Positions 43,616 through 54,242 of a stretch of DNA of 64,000 bases are shown here, one piece after another. The stretch is from assembly GCA_020740775.1 (NCBI GenBank), contig JAHEWK010000018.1, positions 806,001 through 870,000 of the forward strand, in the 5' to 3' direction. Every line of letters begins with the position of its first letter. The stretch's first letter is position 1. The position numbers and the translations under genes were made by a program. This DNA comes from Ilyonectria destructans (lineage: Eukaryota > Ascomycota > Sordariomycetes > Hypocreales > Nectriaceae). The notes under the pieces are model-generated. The model had not been told where the DNA came from. It did no database searches and saw only the letters and a program-made list of their open reading frames with translations.

Positions 43616-46336
43616 ATGGCAGACACAAGGACCAGGCGGCAGAACCACTCTTGCGAGCAATGCAGGAGGTCTAAGAAGGCATGTGATGGTTTCGTACTCA
43701 ATAGTATTGATCGACACGGTTCTGATGCGGTGTCGATCGCGTCACCCGAGACCCCATGTGAGTATATCCATCTCCTACAGGTATGCCATTCCGAGACATG
43801 CGATAAGCTAATAACCCTCTCCCTGTTGGAAGACTCTGACTCTGGCCTGCTCCCATGCTCCTACTGCCTCAAGACCAAGAAACTATGCACCCTGAACTCG
43901 CACTGGGGGAAGTCTCGGTCTCAAACCGGGCAATCTCCCTCCAGCGCCATCGACTCTCGTGAAGATGCAAGTTCTCAAGCCAAGCGACAGAGAACCGACC
44001 ACAATAGCATGTCAGCCCCAACTGTGATTCCTAATAAGGGTCTCGATCTCAGCTCAGGCATATTGAGTCTACTCCAAACGCCCTCGCCAAGCCACCACTC
44101 GTTTTCCTGGGAAGCGGCCATCCCTAGGTTGGAATGCCACGGAGGATTGCCAATCAGCAACTCAATCGGCCCCCTCGGAATAGATCTGGGACAAGGAAGC
44201 GATGAGGGGGACTCTCAGACTGGCTCTCAAGATCTTGCCTTCGAAGCGCTCACCGGATCCAGCAGCCATGAACACCAAAGACTTGACAGCGTCTTCAATC
44301 CCACAGTCTACTCCGGCTCGCAGGAATCGGAACTCGACTTCCAGGTCTGGGACTTTGCTCAAAGCTGTTCAGAACCTGGATATTCATCCTTCTCAGCTCA
44401 GCCCACGCCAAACAGCAGTAATGGCATTCGAAAAGCCCGCAGACGACGTCGACCGTCTGATGACTGGGTAGCACAGTCCCGAACTTCCGCTTCTCCGCTC
44501 GATCCCGATTATACCATCTTGGCAGGTTCAAACAACCGCCTCATTACGGAGAGTTTGCTTCAGATATACCACGACGTGCTTGAGAACAACCTCGCCTGCT
44601 GGCTAGCCGAGGAAACCTGCCCGTATAACGTGGAACGGAGAAGGCGGGGATTTCCTGGCATGGATCCGAGCTATGTCGCAGAGTTCATGCCTCGGAATGC
44701 AAATGCACGGCCTGGCCGAGGTACCAACTGGCCAAACCGAATTTACCAGCGCGTCCTACAACTTGACCGGGTCGCTCAATCCACCAAGATGATCCGTCTC
44801 ACACGCGCCGAAAGCCACGCTGCCTCGAGAGCCCTTGATTTGGCCATTATGGCGTTTGCTACACAGTGGGCACAAGGCAGTCGCCGCCAAGAACAGTACC
44901 CTTCAAAGCCCTTCGAGACTTCTGAAGATGAGCACGATGACTTGGCTAACGCAATGAACGAGGAGTTCGAGCAAAATCTCCAACAGTCAATATGGGAGCA
45001 AGCAAAGAAGGCCTTACAAGATGTTTCCGAGTTGGAATCCTACAGGGTAATATATGCCGAGCTCGTGTTTGGTCTGACTCAGAGACCATGGGCAAGCGAT
45101 GATCACTCATCACACAACATCGCTATGCCCCGCTCCACGGGCAGAGCCAAAGGCATCAAGGATTCCCTCTTACCCCAGATCATGGAGATTATTTCACAAG
45201 AAGGACCGCCCGTTTACATGGAAAGGGCAACGCGGAAAATCCACGCTCTCAAATTCCGCCTGGAAGCGAATGAGAGTGGCTTCCTCGAAACCAACCAAGG
45301 GTCAATCAACAGACAAGATGCAGATGCCGTTCGCAGAATAAATTCTGCCGAAAGACGTACTATTGGCCTCATCTACTGGCTCGCTGTCATGTTCGACACT
45401 GTGTCCTCGTCAATGGCCGAGCGGCCCGTAGCTCTTGCAGATGAAGACTGCCAGCATGAAGCCCAGTCCAAAGTCCCGCGAGCCACTACATCTGTCTCCA
45501 AAAGTTACCTCGGCGATCACCGTTGGAAACTCGACTTGTTTGTCCAAGACAACCCAGAGAAGCCATCTTTATCACTACATTGGCCTTGTCCTGCCGATGT
45601 TGCCGCCAAGGCCGTCGCCAGGTCAGCGCCAGTAAAGATATTGCTCTTCAGACACCTGGCGTATCTCCAAAACGCCTTACGGAAAAGAGACTACGGTCAG
45701 CCAATTGAAGACATCATCCGGAGTGTAACATTGCTGTATCGATACTGGAACATGACTCACGGTGGTTTCTTCCGGGAGCTGGTCAAGAATTACAACTCGG
45801 TCCCACCGCGCATCAGGAGCTGGTTTGTCTGCATCGCCATTCCTTGGCACCTTGGCTCACTCATGCTTGCCGACTTGCTTGACTTTGTGGATAGCAACGC
45901 ACTTGGAATGGAAGATGCCACTCTGAGGCGTCTTGATTCGGGCATGGCGTCAAGAATCAGGAAGGCGAGCGCGATGGATCTCTCCGATCTTGCCAGAGTG
46001 ACGTCGCCGCCTATCGATGATGAATCTGGAGACACGCCTGAAGAGCAGCTACCAGACTTTCATTTTGCCGTGAATGAAGGGCCCCTTTTGACAGAGCCGT
46101 GGACAATCATCCTCATCAGGGCATTCACCAAGGCCTCCGTCTTTCACCTGAGCGTCGCGGATGATCTGAGGCAAAATGAATGGGGTATTTTAGGTCACGA
46201 CAGTGAGGAGTTTCAAGACAGCTTGAGACGATCTGAAAACTGCATACGGGCTCTTTGGTGTCTGGGTAAAAAGTCGGAAATGGCCAGGAACGTAACGAAA
46301 GTGCTATCTCAGGCGTTGCACACCCAGCGGATATGA
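43616..46336 (+). CDS. Zn2Cys6 transcription factor (large)
   Basis: The open frame gives 906 residues and is 881 if a probable 75-bp intron (43758-43832; GTGAGT donor, GCTAATAA branch region, AG acceptor) is removed. The zinc cluster is CEQCRRSKKAC (Cys13, 16, 23) and PCSYCLKTKKLC, each half with the C-x2-C-x6-C spacing. The intron lies in the loop between the two halves. Since 75 is a multiple of three and holds no stop, both forms can be translated. A Ser/Gln-rich region and basic patch (KARRRRRPSDDW) follow, then a long helical C-terminal part of the fungal regulatory type from about residue 300. The protein should act in the nucleus as a DNA-binding regulator. Target genes are unknown. 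It is not adjacent to an obvious cluster except the Ato transporter. Confidence 0.85.
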   Translation: MADTRTRRQNHSCEQCRRSKKACDGFVLNSIDRHGSDAVSIASPETPCEYIHLLQVCHSETCDKLITLSLLEDSDSGLLPCSYCLKTKKLCTLNSHWGKSRSQTGQSPSSAIDSREDASSQAKRQRTDHNSMSAPTVIPNKGLDLSSGILSLLQTPSPSHHSFSWEAAIPRLECHGGLPISNSIGPLGIDLGQGSDEGDSQTGSQDLAFEALTGSSSHEHQRLDSVFNPTVYSGSQESELDFQVWDFAQSCSEPGYSSFSAQPTPNSSNGIRKARRRRRPSDDWVAQSRTSASPLDPDYTILAGSNNRLITESLLQIYHDVLENNLACWLAEETCPYNVERRRRGFPGMDPSYVAEFMPRNANARPGRGTNWPNRIYQRVLQLDRVAQSTKMIRLTRAESHAASRALDLAIMAFATQWAQGSRRQEQYPSKPFETSEDEHDDLANAMNEEFEQNLQQSIWEQAKKALQDVSELESYRVIYAELVFGLTQRPWASDDHSSHNIAMPRSTGRAKGIKDSLLPQIMEIISQEGPPVYMERATRKIHALKFRLEANESGFLETNQGSINRQDADAVRRINSAERRTIGLIYWLAVMFDTVSSSMAERPVALADEDCQHEAQSKVPRATTSVSKSYLGDHRWKLDLFVQDNPEKPSLSLHWPCPADVAAKAVARSAPVKILLFRHLAYLQNALRKRDYGQPIEDIIRSVTLLYRYWNMTHGGFFRELVKNYNSVPPRIRSWFVCIAIPWHLGSLMLADLLDFVDSNALGMEDATLRRLDSGMASRIRKASAMDLSDLARVTSPPIDDESGDTPEEQLPDFHFAVNEGPLLTEPWTIILIRAFTKASVFHLSVADDLRQNEWGILGHDSEEFQDSLRRSENCIRALWCLGKKSEMARNVTKVLSQALHTQRI
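43758..43832 (+). other. Probable in-phase intron inside the zinc-cluster loop
   Basis: It starts GTGAGTATAT, has GCTAATAA about 26 bp before the end, and finishes TTGGAAG. Removal joins Pro to a Tyr codon and shortens the loop between the cluster halves by 25 residues. The acceptor is weak, so retention is possible. Confidence 0.5.
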
Positions 46337-47181
46337 TGATACCCAAGTGTTGGATGAGTGATTATTTGGATGTTTTTATTGGATACCTCTGGCAGAATAA
46401 ATCTTAATTACTATTTCCGTCTCGTGCATTGTACTGATGTGCTTACACCAGGATTGCCGAAACACGTCATGGCAAACTCGGCAACGTCAAGACTTGGCGG
46501 CCTTATGTCAACGAGCACCCATTCTTTTTCTCAATTGGTTCACGGGATACGTGTATCGCATCGTGTTTCGATTCATCTTTAAATGGTAGTATCGTGTGAA
46601 ACATGTGCAACCGAAGTGAGTGTTTCGACACTAACCCTAGATAAGCAGGGCGTTACACTTCTCCAGACTGCAACTGTCGCAAGTCGTCTCCTGAAGTTTA
46701 TTTTAAGACGCCTCCCCGACGAATTAACTCAATCCGATTACCTTTCTTTTTCTGAAGTGCTCGCTTCATATTTTTAGTCAATGCCAACCCCGCAGGCTAT
46801 CATGGATTGGGCGCTTGGCGTCTTGTCTTATGTGAAGGCTGGTCTAATATGACACGCCAAGGAAGTTGGCGCGCCGCTGGCCCTATGACCTTGACTCTCA
46901 GGTTACGCGAGGGACTTACACTACACCCCAGCGACGAGAGTATCGTTTACGATCAGTTTGGAGCTCCTTTTTGACGTAAAGAAGCTAAACGTTGGCCCCT
47001 GATTGTCTTGGCTCAAAGTCTGAGTCTCTTGGGTCTTTGGATAAGCGATAGCTTCAGCATCAGACAACTAATATTTAGTCTCGTCACTTGTCTCCGTCTA
47101 GTACAGAATTATCACCAAATCATCTCCCACTTTCTGCATCAGAGTGCATCTTCAACCGTCCATTTACACTTCTCCACCAAA
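46337..47181. other. Intergenic, nothing recognised
   Basis: 3' flank of the regulator and promoter of the cytochrome-domain gene. A CT-rich stretch lies near 47080-47180 just before the ATG, as is common in strongly expressed fungal genes. Confidence 0.4.
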
Positions 47182-48153
47182 ATGGCCAAGTCACGCAATA
47201 CCCAAAGACGCCGCATCCGCCGTCGCCATCATGTCAACCCTCGTTGCATGGCGCTGACGGCCGTATTCCTCCCTGCCCTTACACTCGCTCAAGATGATGA
47301 CGAGCCAACTTCTTCCCCATCACAATTTTCAGAACCATTTCAAGATCAAATAACCGGTCTGCCTATGGAGCGCTTCTTTGGTGCCCGTACCTCATTCGCA
47401 TTCGCCTTTGCGCTCCCTGAAGTCCAAACTGCGCCGGCTGGCTCCTTCATCGGCCAGCTTTCCTTTCCACTCGTCAATGGAGAGGGTTGGGGCGCTTTTG
47501 GACTGACAGGAGACATGGAGGGCAATTTCATTCTTGCCGTCTGGCCGGATGGCAGTGGTGGCGTTATGGCCTCATTTCGACAGGCTACCGACGAAGACAA
47601 TCCACCAGAAGTTGCGGGAGATTTCCAAGTACGACCTCTTCCAGACGGAGTCTCTGTAAATGCAACATCCCTCACATACACCTTCCTCTGCGAGAATTGC
47701 CTAGACAGCACATTTGGGCTTGGCACAGACGCAGCTTCAGGCGATGCTGTCATGGGCTGGGCCCTTTCAGAACAGCCACCACTGGGCGATCCTTCAGACC
47801 CTGGGGCAAGGTTGGGGTTTCATGAACGTGGATTTGGGCCATTTACTGCGAGACTCGGGGCTGCAGGCACGGCGGAATTCGATGCGATTGCTGCTACAGC
47901 GCTGGAGCCTGTCCCAGCGTCCGCTAATGCAGTAGCGGCGGTAGCAGGAGCCTTTGGAGAGGGAAGTGGCGATGAGGATAGTGGAGATGAGTTAGATGGA
48001 GATGTTGGAGGAGATGATGACGACGATGATGATGCCGATGATGCTGGCGGTGGTGCTGTCGGCGGTGGTACTGGAGGCGGCGGGGCTGCTGGTGGTGGTG
48101 CTACTGGTGGTGGAGGGGACGATGGTGACGATAGTGACAGTGATGATGACTAG
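47182..48153 (+). CDS. Secreted DOMON cytochrome domain protein (AA8-like) with acidic/Gly-rich tail
   Basis: A single exon of 323 residues. The first ATG gives a basic N-terminus ahead of a hydrophobic segment, and the second (47248, MALTAVFLPALTLAQ) gives a conventional signal peptide. The mature part resembles the cytochrome domain of cellobiose dehydrogenase: GARTSFAFAFALPEV, GSFIGQLSFPLVNGEGWGAFGLTGDM, FILAVWPDGSGGVMASFRQA and LTYTFLCENC. No flavodehydrogenase domain follows. Instead there is an Asp/Glu- and Gly-rich low-complexity tail of about 70 residues. Stand-alone AA8 domains carry haem b and can pass electrons to lytic polysaccharide monooxygenases or reduce iron. The haem ligands (Met and His in the known structure) cannot be assigned with certainty by eye, so haem binding is inferred. 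Confidence 0.72.
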   Translation: MAKSRNTQRRRIRRRHHVNPRCMALTAVFLPALTLAQDDDEPTSSPSQFSEPFQDQITGLPMERFFGARTSFAFAFALPEVQTAPAGSFIGQLSFPLVNGEGWGAFGLTGDMEGNFILAVWPDGSGGVMASFRQATDEDNPPEVAGDFQVRPLPDGVSVNATSLTYTFLCENCLDSTFGLGTDAASGDAVMGWALSEQPPLGDPSDPGARLGFHERGFGPFTARLGAAGTAEFDAIAATALEPVPASANAVAAVAGAFGEGSGDEDSGDELDGDVGGDDDDDDDADDAGGGAVGGGTGGGGAAGGGATGGGGDDGDDSDSDDD

Positions 48154-49201
48154 AAATATGGAAAATTGTACGATGAGGAAGGAGTTGTTAACGAAGGGGC
48201 TGTTATTAGTAGTCATTGATAAGTCATTGCGCTCCAAACATGTTCGACCCAGATTGAGGACTGTTGGATGTTGTCACGATTAGCCTAGTCGCATGCATCA
48301 AGATAAAGAATTTCTATTAAATGACCTTCAGAGATAATCCACGACCATGCAATGCTCCTAAAGGCTCCCATTGACAATATCCGAGACAAGTCCATCAAGA
48401 ATCGAAATCTAAACTAATATCTCGACGGCCTCCCCTCAGTCGAGAGCTTGTGCCTCGCACGTCTTACGATACATGCTGCCCTGTGCAATCAACTATTGAT
48501 GCGATCCCATTTCCTTGATCTTGCCCGCGTGAAACACGTAAATGACATCTGCGTCCTTCACCGTGCTGGGGGTTGTTAATCTGAAACACGACGATGTGAA
48601 GGCAGCGCTTACATGACGAAACGAATGCAAGTCTACGTATGGCACAATACTAAATTGTTAGTTTACTCATGTTGACGTAGGAAAAACGGATCAAAGAAGC
48701 AAAGGAAAAATCCGGTAAAGACTTGATGGACTTTTTTGGTGCCTGGTGACGGCTGACCCTGATGCCTGCCATCCGGGTTGTTGATGCCTTAGTCATCCAG
48801 CCCCGCCAAACCTATAAATACTCGCTCTCCCTCCCGCCTTTCAGTCTTCTTTTCTTCCTTTCTTCCCTATCCAAGTGCAAGGGCGTTTTCCTTCTCCGTG
48901 AAGCGATAAGCTGAGAGAGGAATTTTGCTAGTTGAAAACTATACACTGACCGCTCCTCATTGGGTTCGCCTGGTGGGGGAATTTTTGTAATCTCATTCCT
49001 CCGGAATCACTTTCTTTCATTACGGTTGGTCCCTTGTGGTCCGCCGTGAAGAAGGAGTTGGCGATTTGATGCATTCGTGACGTGCGTGCGTGCTTGGCCG
49101 TGTTTCTTCTGGTTCTTTATCGCTCGTGCACTCATCGTACTGGAGCATAGAGAGCCACGAAGCATCACGGGGACCTCACACTTGTTTATCGAGCAGCTCT
49201 A
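48154..49201. other. Intergenic with an orphan promoter-like block
   Basis: Holds the TATA box at 48813 and a pyrimidine-rich tract behind it, but no intact frame follows within 650 bp. See the next entries. Confidence 0.45.
48813..48820 (+). promoter_or_regulatory. TATA box followed by a pyrimidine-rich tract, with no intact gene downstream
   Basis: TATAAATA is followed at 48821-48875 by CT-rich sequence, the classic core promoter of strongly expressed fungal genes. The only coding remnant downstream is the regulator pseudogene at 49202. Confidence 0.45.
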
Positions 49202-50032
49202 ATGTCGCCTGGCTCTGCTACAACCTTTACCTCGATCTGTGTTGCTGCTGCGAGAGCCACGCTAGAGAAGCACGACGAGTGCATGGCAGTCATGCGCAAA
49301 AGCAGCACGCCGTATATTGCGACATATATGCATTGGTCAATTATCATTCCCTTGCATGTCTGAAGTAGTCCAGGACTCGCCGCTCAAATACTAAATCGCA
49401 TAGGACCCTCCTATTTACTCCCTTCATCCCATTCATCGTCATATTCTGTCACGTAATTGAAACAAAGGACCAAATGGATCTTGCTCGCCTCCGAGATTTC
49501 GTTGACTCCATTCAATTGGCGTCTTCTGTCTCCAACCCCGCAGCCAAGATGCACCGTCTTTTCCAAGTTCTATGCAGCGTCGCGGTCCGTTACGTCGAAC
49601 ACCACATCTCGACACCATAAGCTGGCCAGAACCAGGCCAGTGCCAAGATAGATATCTACCTCAGCGCTTTAGGATTCTCGTCTGAAAGTCAGGGTGATAG
49701 CGGCCAGTTTCAGCCTCAGGAGGGCCTGCGCCAACCAGCCACGGGTGATTTAGGGGTGTCTGCAGACCAGGACGGGGAATTGGCACGGATGCCATGAATG
49801 ACGGGCTCATAGTTATGAATCCGATCTTTGAATGGCCAATAGGGCAGAGTTGGAGAATTGGCTGGACAACAACGAGGCTATGGCTGGGTTACTTCGGGAA
49901 TCGGATTTCGACTTCCAGAGCCAAGCCAAGGCTGCAGTTGATAAAATGAAACTCGGTCGTCAGTGGTACATATCACGAAATTGGCTTCAACAGCTCAAGT
50001 TAAATCAATCTTGTAATTCAATCTGCTTCTGA
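49202..50032 (+). pseudogene. C-terminal half of a Zn2Cys6-type regulator, decayed
   Basis: Fragments of a fungal regulator C-terminus occur in order: TFTSICVAAARATLEKHDEC with MHWSIII (49202-49360), a likely intron with a TACTAAATC branch site ending at 49405, then TPFIPFIVIFCHVIETKDQM and DLARLRDFVDSIQLASSVSN (to about 49540) and HRLFQVLCSVAVRYVEHHIS. There TAA at 49618-49620 interrupts the frame, probably from CAA by a C-to-T change, and the frame continues with AGQNQASAKIDIYLSALGF. The tail ENWLDNNEAMAGLLRESDFD (about 49853-49915) lies in another frame. No zinc cluster or first half is found upstream. The piece is an N-terminally truncated, broken copy. Confidence 0.6.
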
Positions 50033-50307
50033 TACGTCCCGTCCCTGCCAAATAACTCGACTTTTTTTTATAAGACTTTTGGTTTCATTTGCCTCGCACC
50101 CCTTAAACCGTTGCCTCAAGGGCCGGATGAATAACGAATGTCCCATGCCCAAGTCCTCCTATCCGCTCTTGATTGATTGCAACTCTCACGCTTGCGAAAC
50201 TCGCATTCAATTCCGAGCACTATGGAAAGAGTGTCTGCCTAACAATTGCCAGGATAAATACCACCACAGAAAGAAATGACTGACCCATCACCACAGCATT
50301 GTTCTGC

Positions 50308-51894
50308 TTAGTTCTTGTCGTGCTTGTCCTTGGCAACACCAAGAACGGCGAAGCAGTGCTTGAAGGCCTGGGCCTCAACGGCAAAGAGACCGCCGTGGTC
50401 GAGCAGGGCAGCGGGGTGCCACAAGTGGGGATCGACACGCTCGAGGAGTCCTGGGTAGCTGGTCAAGCCACTGGCCTCGGTAACACCCCATGGGTTGCGG
50501 AGGACAATGTACTGCTTCTCGCCGAGAACAGTGTAGCCAAGGACGGAGTAGGCGTGGTTGGCAACGATGTTGCTGCCCCTGTAGTTGCTGCCAGTGGCGT
50601 AGGTGTAGGCCGACATCGGGTTGATGGTCTTGAAGTTCATGCAGTTGGCGCGGACAAGGCCGAGCATGTCGTTGGCAGAGTGGTTCTCGGTCACAAAGTA
50701 GTGAGGCTCCTTGCCGTTAATCTGGGCCATGGCCTTGATGGGGTCACCACAGAAGGTCTTGGTGATGTCAGGGCGCTCCGACGAGGTGCCAGTGATCCAC
50801 TTGGCAAAGGCCTTCTCGTACAGCGAGGGCCAGATGTCAGCACAGTCGCTGGCGCTGCAGTACATCGGCTCGTTGTTGGAGTTGTTGATCGGGATCTCGT
50901 AGTCCACCTCCACAGTCTCAGTCTTGGAGTTGTTGTCACCGCCCTTGTCGTGGAACTTGACTCTGAGGCGCTTCTTGTCGTCCTTGTTCATGTGGACCCG
51001 GGTGGCGCGGTTGATGACGGAGGGGTCGGACCAGAAGACCGAGAACAGAGCAGCAATCAGCCAGCTGTTACCGACACAGCCCTGGATGGGGTCATCAAAG
51101 TTGTGCAGTGTCTTCTTCATCTGACCAATCTCGAACAGGTTGAGGTTGCCAATGAGGCGCTCGTTGACCCGCTGGAAGAAGTAGTCGTACATGTCGCGCC
51201 AGGCGCCGTTGGGAGGCGACCACTGGCCCTTCTCCATGCGGAATGGGCTGACAAGCTCGTTGATGCACTGGGAAACCTCGTAGTTCGACAGGGTTCGGCC
51301 GAGGGAGTGAGCCTGGAGCACCACATGAAGCTTGCCGTTCTGCATGCGAGCGCTCTTGACCGGGACCTTCTCGATGTCCTTGAGGCCGATGTGCTCAAGG
51401 TCCTGAACTCTTCGGATCTCGGAAAGGTCAGGAGTCATGATGTCGCGCTCGTTGAGGATCCTCATCTCCTTCTCAGACAGCTTCACGGCCTTCCTGTCCT
51501 TCTCGTGGAGCTTCAGGCCAGTGAACAGGACCGAGTTGTGCTTCATGTCGAAGAGCTCGTCATAGTCGGTCTGCAGGACATTGCTCAGAATCTTCTCCGC
51601 GCTCATCGACTGTCTGTCGATCTTTCGGCCAATGAGAGCCTCCACGAGGGCATAGGGGTTGATAGCACCGACTCGGATATCCTTGGGTGGCGAGTCGGGG
51701 CGCAGGTGGTGTCCTCCACCGGAGGACGACCTCTCCGTCTCGAGTCTCATGTCGAGGTCGTCGTAGCCCATGTTGAGGCTCTCCGGGACGGAAGCAGCTG
51801 GCTTCTCGAGCTTCTGGCCGAGAAGAGCTTCGACGAGGGCGTATGGGTCGATGTTGAGCACCTTGGCGTCGGAAGAGCTTCGCATGTCACCCAT
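50308..51894 (-). CDS. Calpain-like (C2) cysteine protease
   Basis: A single exon. With the ATG at 51894 (MGDMRSSSDAKVL) it has 528 residues. A longer upstream frame is less likely because a TATATA element lies at 52028. The calpain core is present with a full triad: Cys in DPIQGCVGNSWLIAALFSV, His in IVANHAYSVLGY and Asn in YIVLRNPWG. It ends shortly after the core, so it has no C2L, penta-EF-hand or C2 domain, as is usual for many fungal calpains. The N-terminal 100 residues hold two copies of a 15-residue motif (IDPYALVEALLGQK and INPYALVEALIGRK). Such enzymes cleave proteins in a limited way and can be calcium dependent. Substrate unknown, cytosolic. A 546-codon frame on the opposite strand is a shadow of this gene. 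Confidence 0.9.
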   Translation of the reverse strand: MGDMRSSSDAKVLNIDPYALVEALLGQKLEKPAASVPESLNMGYDDLDMRLETERSSSGGGHHLRPDSPPKDIRVGAINPYALVEALIGRKIDRQSMSAEKILSNVLQTDYDELFDMKHNSVLFTGLKLHEKDRKAVKLSEKEMRILNERDIMTPDLSEIRRVQDLEHIGLKDIEKVPVKSARMQNGKLHVVLQAHSLGRTLSNYEVSQCINELVSPFRMEKGQWSPPNGAWRDMYDYFFQRVNERLIGNLNLFEIGQMKKTLHNFDDPIQGCVGNSWLIAALFSVFWSDPSVINRATRVHMNKDDKKRLRVKFHDKGGDNNSKTETVEVDYEIPINNSNNEPMYCSASDCADIWPSLYEKAFAKWITGTSSERPDITKTFCGDPIKAMAQINGKEPHYFVTENHSANDMLGLVRANCMNFKTINPMSAYTYATGSNYRGSNIVANHAYSVLGYTVLGEKQYIVLRNPWGVTEASGLTSYPGLLERVDPHLWHPAALLDHGGLFAVEAQAFKHCFAVLGVAKDKHDKN

Positions 51895-53660
51895 ATTGAA
51901 AAAGGTTGGAAGTTTTTGGAAAGTGGATATAACGATTGAGGGAGCTTGCAAAGTTGGTTTGCAGGCTGATGATGGAATGTTTTCTGGTATTGGAAAAAAG
52001 GAAAGAGAAGGGGCATCTTTGGGGTTCATATATACTACTTTCGGTTCTCGTATGACAAATATTGTTTGATATTCGTGCCGGCCATAGCCGTGAATGAGGA
52101 GAAGGTAGGAGTCGATCCGACCTTGTCCCTTCGATACTCTCACATGATGGTCGGCAGTTACCCTCCGAGGCGGGGAATCTGCACTGAAACTGAGGTCCAG
52201 ACTGTTCGGTTACAGACGGTGATGGTGATGGTTGACTTTGTTGGGGAGTCTATTTCTCAAACGCCGATCACTGTACTACAGCAACAATGGCGTGGCTGGG
52301 ACATATTGTAACATCTGACGGAACGACAGTATGGTGCTGGGCAGCTTCTACGCTAGACGAACTTTTCATGATCAAGGCTCATGATTGGGCGCCTGTCGTG
52401 CTTCATCCGGAGAGTACATAGATAATTCGCTGAACCCTTAGAAGATACATTGGATGAAACCTAGACAGGAGAATTCAAACCGTGATCCGCTGCCACTAGT
52501 ACCACCCTAGATACTACCAAAACTGCGTCTACTTTGGTTCGTCTCACCAAATGATGACCACATGAGGCGCAATTCCACCGGCAGATACGAACAAATATGC
52601 AGTTTATCAAATATCAGTTCGTCATCTTGGGACAACTTGCAGCGTGTTGTTGGGAAACTGTAACCTCGGACGAAGTTGGCTTCACCGGCTCAGTTTGGGT
52701 GCAGGGATAGACCCAACGTGATAGGCAGGGAAAGGACCAATTGTGTAACGTGAAGTGGGTGCGTGGATAAGAACTGACAAAACAAATGACAACTAGGGAT
52801 GTCGTACCACGCGGCTGTTGTTCGACATACGAGTACATCTCTGACGCATGACGAATTGACCAATGGAGACGAAAGAACATATCATGTAAGCCTCCGGCTC
52901 TGGATAAAGATCCCATTGGGCATTGAGTGCGGCTAAGGGTAACAACGGGGGGCGGGGAAGCTGAACTCTAAGGTGGCTTTGAGCGTGATGTTGACGAGAT
53001 GAATGATTTTTGCGGGGTAATACAACGCAACGAAGCAGCCAGCGTAGCATGGGCGTCCAGACAGGGACTTCCGGCCATCACAAATTCCTCCGAGCCCTGA
53101 GTTAGCGGCTGTGTAAATTAGAGCTCCCATCCCCTGGAGTACCTGATTTAGTGCCCGCTGCTCCGTGATGTAGACTAGATGAGGATGAGCCGGGAATGAC
53201 GGATGTCGGATGTCGGATGTCCGGGTGAGTGGGTCGCTTTGACATTGCCCCAGGCTATAAGCAGCCATCGTGTCAGGTATTTCCACCCACGTAGGTCATG
53301 ATGAATAACGTCGTCACGATATCATAATCATCCATTGGAATGTCAATGTACAGCTGCAAACCCCGCTTTCTTTCTCTCAAATTGACTTTTTTTTCTCCAC
53401 ATGGGATATTCAACAACAATTGCCACGCCGTCGTATCCAGTCTCAATCACATGGGAAGGCCAAGTACAGACACGGGATGAGCCGGCAGATGTATACCATC
53501 AAATCATGTGCGGTTTCTAGGGTAACTGCCCGCAAGCCCTAGGATCACAATTTGAAGCTGTGCAGGCGAGTCGGGTTATCCTGGAAGGTGATCTCCTTGA
53601 CTGAGGTGCAAATAGCTGTCTACATGACGCAGATATACACGCTGTATTTTTCATGGCATC
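51895..53660. other. Intergenic, nothing recognised
   Basis: About 1.8 kb. It holds the calpain promoter (TATATA at 52028-52033 on the minus strand) and short frames. Three tandem GATGTCG units occur near 53206-53222. Confidence 0.4.
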
Positions 53661-54242
53661 ATGAGACATTTGGAATCCAGCGAATCTAATCTCCGCTACA
53701 CAAATCCCTTCTTACGTTTCCAGATTACCAAACTCTCGTTATCAATCCCGCTCGACCGTCTCTGTCTGCCATCATCCCTTGCCTACAAGGTTGAAGAGCG
53801 CGCGACCCCCACTAAGCCACGATATCAGATTTTTCACTTGTACATTCCGAGTATATACCTCAATCCAGACCTAAAATTTGACATTAATACCAATCTCGAC
53901 TGTTTTCAGGCGGCCGAGATCGGAGATGATCATATTCAACCAGGTGTTTCGGGGAAATGCAGATCGATCACATGCAAGCTCCTCTCTGTTGCGAGACTTC
54001 CCATAGTTCCGAGTGACGCACGATCCATACATAGCTTGTTTGTTTTACAATTATCCTTCTCTCGGCCCTTCATCCTGGTCCTCTACCCACCGTACTTGTA
54101 TCAATCATACTTAGTAGAGGTAACGAACCTACCCACTAAAGCTACTATTGGTGCCGGCATCACATGCAACGCTGATGGTGAATACCCATTCGTGGGGGAT
54201 GGTTTTTCTCTGGTTGAAAAGACTGTCTGGAATCTCATGTGA
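53661..54242 (+). CDS. Hypothetical ORF, 193 codons, doubtful
   Basis: Starts at an ATG and is open to 54242. The translation has no signal peptide, no domain I recognise, and a Leu/Ser/Pro-rich composition that may simply reflect chance. It sits alone in a 2.9-kb gap. An odd but coherent end (ATIGAGITCNADGEYPFVGD) keeps it on the list. It could be a remnant or a taxon-restricted gene. Confidence 0.2.
   Translation: MRHLESSESNLRYTNPFLRFQITKLSLSIPLDRLCLPSSLAYKVEERATPTKPRYQIFHLYIPSIYLNPDLKFDINTNLDCFQAAEIGDDHIQPGVSGKCRSITCKLLSVARLPIVPSDARSIHSLFVLQLSFSRPFILVLYPPYLYQSYLVEVTNLPTKATIGAGITCNADGEYPFVGDGFSLVEKTVWNLM

Noticed and set aside
50299..51939. 546-codon plus-strand frame
   Set aside because: It is antisense to the calpain-like gene, which has a complete catalytic triad. 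The translation is Val/Leu/Gly-rich shadow text with no family.
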